Source of the DNA: Amblyornis subalaris
Lineage: Eukaryota; Chordata; Aves; Passeriformes; Ptilonorhynchidae
Assembly: GCA_018881555.1 (NCBI GenBank)
Contig: JACAXG010000132.1
Span: 2,338,676-2,402,675, forward strand
Length of the DNA stretch: 64,000 nucleotides
Direction of reading: 5' to 3'
Below are positions 55,646-64,000 of this stretch, in pieces. Below the pieces are notes generated by a model, which saw only the letters and a list, made by a program, of their open reading frames with translations, was not told the origin of the DNA and ran no database searches. Each line of letters starts with the position of its first letter. The first letter of the stretch is position 1. The position numbers were made by a program, and so were the translations under genes.

Positions 55646-56304
55646 GTCATTTCACGCAAGATAATTTAGAGCATATGTATAAAAGTTGTTTCAGTCTGGA
55701 GGGGGTTTTTCTCTCTTCTTTTGCCCAGAAACATATGCCGTTTCTGGGCAAGGGATCTCACGTCAGGCATTCTGTGGTGCTAAGACCCCAGCCCTGAGGA
55801 GCTGCCGCCCCAACACGATGATGCCTCTCCTTTTTGCAAGATCAGTGCACAAGTGATGACTACTAGAATCTCTTCTCCCTTAAGTAAACAGCATCTCATT
55901 CTCCAGAACCAACCCCTACACTTTCGTCAAAACCCTCTGCACCGGCATGCCATGTAAGAGTCAATCCAGTGATGTTAATAAACAGCTTCACTTAGCACCT
56001 GCTGGGACTTCATTCCTTATTCTGATTGGATTTAAAAAGAGAAAATGTGAAAAATTTGCTGGCTATCAAAAATCTGGACTACATTTCATTGCTGGGAGCA
56101 GCAGTTTTTCAGTGGAACACAAAGCTTTTTGGAATCCAGACATAAGTCCTGTTTTATTTAATAAAAAATAAATTGAANAAAATACCTTAGCAGACAAGCT
56201 GTTAANTGAAAGCAGTTGTATTTGCTATAGCAGCTCAGCTAAAATAAGCACTGGCATCTCTCTTGCAGTAACATCTTAAACATAACAATAGAAAAGCAAG
56301 TTAA

Positions 56305-56400
56305 AAATCTCTGAATAATTCAGGTTGGAAGGGACCTCAGGAAATTAGCCCAATCCACTACTCCTAGCAAGGCTAACTTTGATGTTAGATCAGATTGTTC
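56305..56400 (-). mobile_element. short CR1 LINE 3' fragment
   Basis: Reads AGGTTGGAAGGGACCTCAGG... then TTAGATCAGATTGTTC on the plus strand, which is the reverse complement of a CR1 3' end. Short and eroded. Confidence 0.7.
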
Positions 56401-56667
56401 CTTTATTTTGGCTGATTTATTTTTATATACATATAAAAACATACACCTACCTACATGNATGAAGTCATTATCTACCAGTGATGATTTCTTCAGTTTGTAG
56501 CATGGGTGACCTTGAAAATAGAATGTGCTGCATAACTTCACTTACAAACATTCATTGGGAGAGTTATTTCAGAGCAAGTTCCTTTTCTCCATATTCTTTC
56601 TAGGTCTTTGGAATTTCAGAGCTGCACATGCAAATTTGGGGCTCCTAGAAAATGCTCCCTCTAAACC

Positions 56668-57221
56668 TGTTGTTTAACCCCAGCCAGCAGCTAAGCCCCA
56701 CATACCTGCTGGCTCACTCCCCTCTCCAGCAGGATGGGGAAGAGAACTGGAAGACTCAAATTCCTGGGTCAAGGTAAAGACAGTTTAATGTGACAGAAAA
56801 TAAAATAATAATTATAATAATGATAATAATAGAATTAGAATATACAAGACCAGTAATGCACAATGCAATTGCTCACCATGTACAGGCTGATGCTCAGGCA
56901 GTTCCCAAACAGCAGCCCCGGCCAGCTTTTCCCTCAGTTTATATACTGAGGATGATGCCATTTGGTATGGAATATCCCTTTGGCGAGCTGGGGTCCGCTG
57001 TCCCAGCTCTGTCCCCCCCTGCCAGCTCCTTGTGCCCTCCAGCCTTCTTACTGGCAGGGTATGAAGAAGCTGAAAAGTCCTTGACAATGGTGTAAACACT
57101 GCTTAGAAGCAACTAAAAACATTAGTGTGTTATCAGCATTGTTCTCATCCTAAATCCAAAACACAGCTTTGTACCAGCTACTAGGAAGAAAATAAACTCT
57201 ATCCCAGCTGAAACCAGGACA
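56668..57221 (-). mobile_element. solo LTR of an avian endogenous retrovirus
   Basis: About 554 bp with TG...CA ends. Read on the minus strand it starts TGTCCTGGTTTCAGC, has a TATA box (56938-56945), an AT-trinucleotide stretch and an ATTAAAC poly(A)-type signal (56783-56789), and ends GGGGTTAAACAACA. This order matches an LTR type widespread in birds. No internal retroviral genes flank it, so it is a solo LTR. I see no clear target-site duplication. Confidence 0.85.
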
Positions 57222-59394
57222 AAATGTTTTAATAGATCCTTAAAAACAACAATGGGATCTTAGAGAAAGTCAATCTGTAAACCTTTCAGCACTAGCCTAA
57301 CTATAAATCTTTGAATGTCCATTATTTTGGGAAAGATAATACTGCTTCANGTAACTAAACAACATCCTAGCCACCAGCTCCAAAGCAGCAAAGGAGTCAA
57401 GTCATATGAAGGTATATGTCTTTAAAGACATTAAGTTGAGAGCATAAATTAAAGCAGGTTGCAGAGAGAACTCNTGCCCTCAGCTTTAACTTCCAAATAA
57501 CATTTTAAAGGCAAGTGTCTAGCCCTTGCTTTGCTCATAATACGCTGTGCATTCCATCCTGCTAAAAATACATGAAAAATCAGGTGTGGAATAGAGATAA
57601 GTAAAAATTGTCTCTTTTCAGAAAGTAGTGCCATGCAACATTCACTTGCTAATTGCCATGCAGCCCAAGTCTAAGCATTGCTTTCAGAAAGGCTTCTTTG
57701 CCACTACTGCTGCTGTTCTGCAGCTGAGCCACAAAGTTCACACAGCCCTGCTGCTCTGTAACACAGGCACTTCAGTGCCCAAATGCTTCTTACTTGGTTT
57801 TCTAGTTATTTAAAGACAACTGCAGAGAAATCAGTGTACTCTGGTCCCAGTCTTTCTAAGATTTGTGCTTTTACCTTGCTGTACATTTTGTCTGTAGTCC
57901 CACTGATGTTACTCATATGTGGTTTAGTGTGTTCCACCAGACCTGGCAGAATTTCAGCTGATTTTTGCCTTTTATTCTGGACATTTTTTTTTCAGCAGGA
58001 TTAAAATCAGGTTAAGAAAACAGAGCCTGGTTAGTGGAGTTTTTCCTTAAAGGCAGGAGAAAAGGANTTTTTTTGTACTCAGCTGGACACGCCACAGCTC
58101 TAGTCCCAGAACTGATGCTGACAGTTCTGACTCCTGTAATACCTGTGTTTAAGCCAAATTTTCATCTGAAGAGTATCTTATCCCCAGGAGGCAGCCACAG
58201 ATACTCAGGGAATGATGACAGGTCACAAAGAGAGCCCTTCCCCAAACCACTTGCATTCCTATTAAATAAGAATGAATTACTGTACCTCTTAATTAGCCAG
58301 CCATAGCTCTCACTTGGCATGTACAAATGCTGAGGAAAACAATTTCTGAGTGAGAGAACTTACCATCTGAAAGACAGACAGTCCTACACAACAGACTTTG
58401 CTGCTGCAGACAAGCTCTGCATTGCAGAGGCAGAAGCAGAATTTGGCCCACATATTCAAAAGGTTGTAGTTCTGGCTTTTGGCTCATGCTTTATTACGTA
58501 AGAAAAAGAAAAGTAAGTGTTCATGTAATTGCTCACTTTCCAAGTGACATTTGTTAATTATCCAGGGTACTTTTATAGCTTTGCCGACTGAAAGGGCTCA
58601 CAAACCCATGTTTTCTCCTTCAGCTACAGAAGTGTTAGCAACTGCACTTAAAGGGAGAACAATGAGGTGGCTCAAACAGCNGATGAGCTGAACAACACCC
58701 CACACTCCCCTGAGACCACTGGTGCTCAAANGGCCATGCCCAGCACTGCCAAGGAGGAGCTGGGAGCAGAGTCCAGCTTGCCCAACTCCCCAACTTTTGT
58801 AGTTGTCAGAAGGCTGGTCTGTTGTAATGTAGTGTGATTTGATTCCTGCATTTCACATCATGGCAAGATTACATAACAAATTATTTTTTTCTTCATTGGG
58901 AATTGCTTTCATTGTGTAACTATTTTATTTTGAGCAAACACAGTTTGCCAGGGGTCTTCAGGGAGCACCATTCAGAAAGCCCCAGGAACACCATCGTCCC
59001 TCCATGTGTCAGGTAAGGACAGCATCTCTGCTGAAGCTGCTTGCCACCACTATCGTGTCTGATCTGTGCATGGTACATCCCAAAGGTGGCTATGATCACT
59101 CAAGTGCTCTGAGTAAGTTATAACTGTAAAAAATTATTTTCATTATGTGTTGCTTGGACTGCCCTTTGTTCAGCATGTAGCACAGTGGTGTTCTCAGCTA
59201 GTTCCTAAGCACTTAGATCCTAGAGCTAGTGACACACTAGTACAGTTATACAGAACCTACATGTAGATAAGCCCAAAGCTCTTGCTAACAATTGCAGGCA
59301 ACCTCCTGCAGCTCCTGGGATGTCGCTCCTAATCAGCCTCCATGCTAACAGCACTGTCCTCAGTTACCTCTGACACTCAGTTACCCTGTAGGAA
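57222..59394. other. intergenic spacer
   Basis: AT-rich sequence between the solo LTR and a CR1. I see no exon, repeat or RNA gene. Confidence 0.6.
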
Positions 59395-60110
59395 GATCTG
59401 GATAGGCTGGAAGAGTGAGCTAACAAGAACCTTATTAAGTTCAACAAGGTGAAGTGTAAGGTTTTGCACCTGGAAAAACATAATCCAGAAGTGCAGCACA
59501 AGCTGGTATCTACCTGGCTGGGGAGCAGCTCTGTGGAAAGAGACGTGGAGTTCCTTGCAGACAAGCAGCTCCTCATGAGTGAACAGGATGGTGCTGCAGC
59601 AAAGAAAGCCAACAGGATGCCAATGGGCATCACCAGCACAGATAAAGAAGTGTTCTTCCCACTCAGTGCTTGCCAGGCTANACTTGAAATACTATGTTCA
59701 CTTTTGGTCCCTGCTACACAAAAGAGATGTGGACAGGCTGGAGAGGGACCAGAGAAGGACCACAAAGGTTTGAGAAGCTTGGCGTAGAAGGAATGGCTGA
59801 TAGAAGTGGGTTTGTTCAGCTGTCAGAAAAGAAGGCTCAGGGGAGGCTTTATCACGTTTCAGTATTTAAAGGATGGCTACAAAGAAGATGGAGATTCCTT
59901 TTTTTGCAAGGAGTCCCATGGAAAAGACAAAGGTTAATGGATACAAATCGCTTCTGGGGAGATTCCAGTTAGACATACAAGTAAAATGTCTCAGAATAAG
60001 AAAAATCAGCCACTGGAATAATCTCCCCAAGGAAGTGGTGGATTCCTCANCACTGGACAATTTTAAGATTCAGCTGGANAGGNTGCTGGGTCATCTTGTC
60101 TAGATGTTTT
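59395..60110 (+). mobile_element. old CR1 LINE fragment with reverse-transcriptase C-terminal remnant
   Basis: The translation carries KCKVLHLEKHNPEVQHKL, the SSSVERDVEFLADKQLLMS stretch and later HWNNLPKEVVDSS, all typical of the CR1 ORF2 C-terminus. Frame shifts and stops make it inactive. It lacks a clear 3' terminal repeat. Confidence 0.88.
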
Positions 60111-61204
60111 AAGCCACAAAGAAAGCCTAATTTTTTCTTCTTTTTGAGAGGTTTGAATGACAGAGAAGTATTTCTTAATGCCTTACTGATATTAGTTCTT
60201 CCTAGGCATGAGGATTATTGGGCTAATCTTGGGGACAGGAACAAGGTTCAGGGAGGTAATGAAGGTTGTGTGGTCATGATTGCCCTGTCTGCCCACAACC
60301 TCCTGCATACAACTGTACCTACTCTGATATGCAACACTGAGCAATTTGGCAGATGGATTTCCTGAAATCCCACATAATCCCACCTAATTTTTGCTCTTGC
60401 TTTAAGAGCAGNCTCTGATACGCTCACCTTCTCCTCAGGCTGCAGCTGAGCGCTGGAGGTTCACATGAGCCAAGAAGACTCTTTCCTCTGACTTTAATAG
60501 GTGGTATTTAAACCACTGAGAGAAAACTCAGCAACCTTTATACGTGTTGTTCACTTTTCTTTTGAGAATGATTAGCAGGGAACAATAGTTTGGCAGACAG
60601 GATCCTAGTCTTAAACACAGATGATTTAGACTGAAATGCTGTCACAGCCAGACTCCAAATGACTTAAGGCAAAATAGCTGTGCTTCAGTTACTTCTCTGT
60701 GAACAGAGATAATTATTCCCTGCTGTACAGAACATGGAAGAATAAAATCCATCACTGACTTTATATACTTTAATAATAAGTACAACAATGTAGGCACTAA
60801 AATAGATCAGATTAATTTATTTTTGGTGAAAGTTTAATTGCACAGCACTGGGAACACCTGAGATCATGTCTGAGTAGTAGCATAACTGCAACAGTCTTGA
60901 GGATGAAGTGTGTTTTTCCATGAAGAGAGAGACATGAGGGTGGGAAACAAAAGTTGAAGAAAAGGGGAAAACACCTTGTACAGAAAAGAAAGAGGAGAAA
61001 GGTCAAACGACAGTGAGAGTAGGTTGGAAATGAGAGATTAANTGATGTATTTTCTAGGCTGCAGGGCAAAATTCAAATACTTTAAAATACAAATACATCG
61101 ATTTTATGTATCACATTTCATCTTTTTGCACAGATCTCNCAGCCACTTTCTGAATTTGTATGAAATAAGATTGGGGTTACTGGTGCAACCATGGGTAATT
61201 ATGG
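60111..61204. other. intergenic spacer
   Basis: No gene or repeat recognised between two CR1 fragments. Confidence 0.55.
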
Positions 61205-61535
61205 CCACAAAGATACTCGGAGGGCTGGAGCACCTCTGCTAAGAAGACAGGCTGAGAGAANTGGGCTTGTTCAGCCTGGAGAAGGCTCCTGGGAGAACTT
61301 AGACCACCTTCCAGTACCTAAAGGCACAAGAGGGTCGGAGAGGGACTTTTTAAAGGGCATGTAGTGATAGGACACAGGAGAATGGCTTCAAACTGGCAGA
61401 TTAGATATTTGGAAGAAATTCCTTACTGTGAGGGTGGTGAGGCCCGGGCACAGGTTGCCCAGAGAAGNTGNGGGTGCCNCATCCCTGGAAGTGTTCAAGG
61501 CCCGGTTGGATGCGGCTTGCAGCAACCTGGACCAA
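61205..61535 (+). mobile_element. CR1 LINE 3'-end fragment next to the second CpG island
   Basis: GGAGCACCTCTGCTAAGAAG, TTCAGCCTGGAGAAGG, CCTTCCAGTACCTAA, GGTTGCCCAGAGAAG and CATCCCTGGAAGTGTTCAAG are in CR1 order. It runs directly into the GC-rich block. Confidence 0.92.
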
Positions 61536-61800
61536 TGGAAGCCCCGTCCCGGGCCGCGATGGAGCACATGCCCCGCTCCGCCCCTCAGGAGCCGGGTCGC
61601 GCCTGGGCGGGGCGGAGAGAGCGGCTCGGACCCGCCGGCACCGGCTGGGAGCGTCCCTGCCCTCGGGGGTCGCTGCTTGCTCTCTTGCCGCCGACGGTCC
61701 TCGAGTGAGCGGCTGGCCTGGCCTCCCGCGTGGGGCAGCGCGGGCGGCGGGGAGGCGGCCCGGGGGTGAGCCCCGCGCTAAGGCGGGAGAGGGCCGGGGT

Positions 61801-61961
61801 GAGCGCTGCGCTGAGCGGGAAGAGGGCCGCGGGTGGGCGCTTCAGTGAGGCGGGAAAGGGGCCGGGAATGCGGGGTGAGCGCTGCGCTGAGCGGGAAGAG
61901 GGCCGCGGGTGGGCGCTTCAGTGAGGCGGGAAAGGGGCCGGGAATGAGCGCTGAGCTGAGC
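61801..61961 (+). repeat. 76-bp GC-rich minisatellite, truncated by the gap
   Basis: The unit starting GAGCGCTGCGCTGAGC begins at 61801 and again, nearly identical, at 61877. A third starts at 61946, with a 7-base deletion at the junction, and enters the gap. Diverged units flank it at about 61765-61800 and after the gap at 62334-62375. Confidence 0.9.
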
Positions 61962-62297
61962 NNNNNNNNNNNNNNNNNNNNNNNNNNNNNNNNNNNNNNN
62001 NNNNNNNNNNNNNNNNNNNNNNNNNNNNNNNNNNNNNNNNNNNNNNNNNNNNNNNNNNNNNNNNNNNNNNNNNNNNNNNNNNNNNNNNNNNNNNNNNNNN
62101 NNNNNNNNNNNNNNNNNNNNNNNNNNNNNNNNNNNNNNNNNNNNNNNNNNNNNNNNNNNNNNNNNNNNNNNNNNNNNNNNNNNNNNNNNNNNNNNNNNNN
62201 NNNNNNNNNNNNNNNNNNNNNNNNNNNNNNNNNNNNNNNNNNNNNNNNNNNNNNNNNNNNNNNNNNNNNNNNNNNNNNNNNNNNNNNNNNNNNNNNN
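61962..62297. other. assembly gap, 336 N
   Basis: A continuous run of N within the minisatellite. The real length is probably unknown because similar units lie on both sides. Confidence 0.98.
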
Positions 62298-62420
62298 GGC
62301 GTGGAGCAGGGAGAGGAGCCGGGAGCGTCCCTTGGGTGAGCGCTCAGCTCAGGGGGAAAAGGGCCGGAGGCGGCGGGGCGGGCTGCGAGCTGGGCCGAAG
62401 GCCGTGGGACTGGGGTATCT

Positions 62421-63036
62421 ACTTTTTTCTGGGTTAATTAAAATAGCACCTAGCAGTACTGTTTAGTTGCGGTTGTGAAAGCGCGTTTCTGGTTTAGTTG
62501 ATTTACAGTATCCCTTCGAAGAATGCTCTGCTTTATTTGCAGGTTCATTTTAGTTTGGTTCCCCCCATATTTTTAATTATATTCGGCGTGTTAACCTTTG
62601 GAAAGCAGGTGCCAAAAGTTTATTTCAGCAGAGCTCGGGGCAGTGGTTCCCCTCAGGCAGCCAATGTTTTTCCCAGGGCTCCAGGCCATGAGGAACCCAA
62701 GAGTGCAGCCTGTGCTTTTTATTACTACAAACTTTTTTATCCAAAGTACAGTGAGGTCTCCTCTACAGACACACAACGAGCTTCGCGTGCAGGTGGTGAC
62801 GGCCACTCCTGCTTGCCGGTGTGTTCATCTCCTAAAGGAATTTTCATCATTTAATCTGCAGTATTCATTGCTGAGATCTTTAATGCAGAAAGTATTTTGC
62901 TGTGCAAACAAAATAAATAGATGGTAGAGAATTAGCCTTCCAAAATGAATGCTTAAATATAGCTTCAGAACATGACCCAAAAATACTTTAATTTGTGTGC
63001 CTGCCTGAATTAATCTTTAAATCCATGCTTTTGCAG
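62421..63036 (+). other. presumed intron 1 of the plus-strand gene
   Basis: AT-rich sequence after the CpG island, with no repeat or ORF that looks coding. Confidence 0.45.
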
Positions 63037-63155
63037 TTACCTGGCCTACAGCCACCTTTGGTCTTACTCTAATGTGAACCTTTACATGATGGCAGAACTA
63101 CTTAATCTTCAAGATAATGAAGTTGCAGATGCAGATTTAAGCAGCAGGGTCACAG
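63037..63155 (+). CDS. candidate first coding exon, tentatively TDRD1
   Basis: Acceptor CTTTTGCAG at 63036 (a second AG is at 63051) and donor CACAG|GTACCA. Two adjacent ATGs lie at 63086 and 63089. The second has a good context (A at -3, G at +4). It reads MAELLNLQDNEVADADLSSR-VT plus one base of a split Gly codon. The TDRD1 name rests on conserved gene order and orientation, not on recognised protein similarity. TDRD1 is a Tudor-domain scaffold of the germline piRNA pathway whose N-terminus diverges fast. Confidence 0.5.
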
Positions 63156-63918
63156 GTACCATCTTCCTGTTGAAAAGCTTTTAGTTTTGAGGCTGAGTTT
63201 CTGAAATATCTAACAAAAATCAGTATTTTGTAAGCAAACAATATACAGGGTATTTTTGGCAAGTGTAGAAACAGTACAGAAAGTTTTAACTGCAGAACAA
63301 GTGCAATAAGAGAAACTTTGTCCAAAGCTTGACAGAGGTATCTTGACTTTGTTCTTCTGTGATTGTTTATATGCTTGATTATTGATACACATCATCAGTA
63401 TGAATATGCCTTATAAATAGAACTAACTCCTAATTATCCAAATTTGTGCCAGCTGAAATGCCTTAGATAACTAAAAAAAAATCTGCCATGATAATTGAAG
63501 AATTAGGGAAGTTCCTACTATATTGATATGCAGACTTAGCCAAATGTCTTGTAAGAGTTGTTGGGTAAAGAAACAGGACTCACAGGAAAGACCACAAGTT
63601 TTATAGGGCACTCTGACTGGAAAGTCAGAATCTCTTGTTTCAGAGTGTCTTCTTTCTGAATATTGAGTGATAAGCACAGAACGGTGAGACTGTTGTTTCA
63701 GTAATACCACTGATTGCATTATTGAATAAATGCAGTATCAGAGTGAAAACAAGTGACTTCCAGAGTGTGTCATGGCCCAAGCATCTCCATTCGCTCAAAC
63801 GGGCTGGCAGAATAGTAGGAGTAGCCAAGAGCTTTTATTTCTTCCTGCAAATATTCCATAACACAGGCATGCATTAGTGGTGTTAATCAGCTCCCTTTGC
63901 AAATACTTCTGCTTCTAG
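63156..63918 (+). other. intron between the two plus-strand exons
   Basis: 763 bases, AT-rich, with nothing else recognised. Both borders are GT-AG. Confidence 0.45.
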
Positions 63919-63983
63919 GAAGTTCCGTGGAAGACAAATCTGGTAGAGAGAACTCCCTAGTTGCAGCTGATAAAGGAAATACT
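63919..63983 (+). CDS. candidate second coding exon, tentatively TDRD1
   Basis: Acceptor TTCTGCTTCTAG and donor ACT|GTGAGT. It takes the split Gly codon from the previous exon and stays open: SSVEDKSGRENSLVAADKGN and T, ending in phase 0. Polar and disordered, without a domain signature. Confidence 0.5.
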
Positions 63984-64000
63984 GTGAGTTATTTCACTTT

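Larger units (their letters stand above)
61540..62420 (+). promoter_or_regulatory. CpG-island promoter of the plus-strand gene (TDRD1 position)
   Basis: GC- and CpG-dense block about 6.5 kb from the CCDC186 island, interrupted by a 336-base gap. It probably holds the start site and first, perhaps noncoding, exon of the plus-strand gene. Many GGGTGAGC motifs could serve as donors. Confidence 0.65.

Noticed and set aside
61428..62339. Plus-strand ORFs running through the CpG island and the N gap
   Set aside because: They combine CR1 sequence, minisatellite and undetermined bases; not a protein.

Overview
The window looks like bird nuclear DNA. It contains several CR1 LINE 3' ends, a solo LTR of a type common in birds, AT-rich introns, and two compact GC-rich promoters. 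The gene order, a minus-strand CCDC186 head-to-head with a plus-strand gene in the TDRD1 position, matches the conserved CCDC186-TDRD1 arrangement known from other vertebrates. About one isolated N occurs every few hundred bases. Each behaves as one unresolved base, because the reading frames continue through them.

Layout. Positions 1-19190 are intergenic. They hold one plus-strand CR1 (14458-15157), two small orphan CpG-rich patches (about 12750-13030 and 18650-19125), and a few splice-like segments without a clear gene. Positions 19190-41275 on the minus strand are CCDC186. I could resolve all 15 coding exons at base level with consistent GT-AG junctions and phases, giving an intact protein of 912 residues and a long 3' UTR. 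Positions 41276-55002 are the upstream intron(s) of CCDC186, leading to a CpG island at about 54540-55380 that is the promoter and first exon. Positions 55425-61535 are the short intergenic space between the two head-to-head genes, filled with CR1 pieces and a solo LTR. Positions 61540-62420 are a second GC-rich block containing a 76-bp minisatellite and a 336-base assembly gap. From about 63037 two plus-strand exons follow, which I assign tentatively to TDRD1.

Main discovery. The CCDC186 5' intron, usually regarded as empty, contains a set of minus-strand exons (55003-55110, 54233-54294, 51291-51354, 44473-44628, 43623-43649). They join in frame at every junction into a 138-residue open reading frame. 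The encoded product ends in a two-helix membrane hairpin and a short polar tail. I do not recognise the family. It appears to use the CCDC186 CpG-island first exon or one beside it. If exon 1 is shared, CCDC186 mRNA would carry an upstream reading frame that overlaps the CCDC186 start codon out of frame.

How the genes relate. CCDC186 is a golgin-like coiled-coil protein of the trans-Golgi and dense-core-vesicle pathway. The nested gene would be a small membrane protein transcribed from the same promoter region. TDRD1 is a germline piRNA-pathway scaffold. Nothing in the sequence shows that they act together; the link is genomic.
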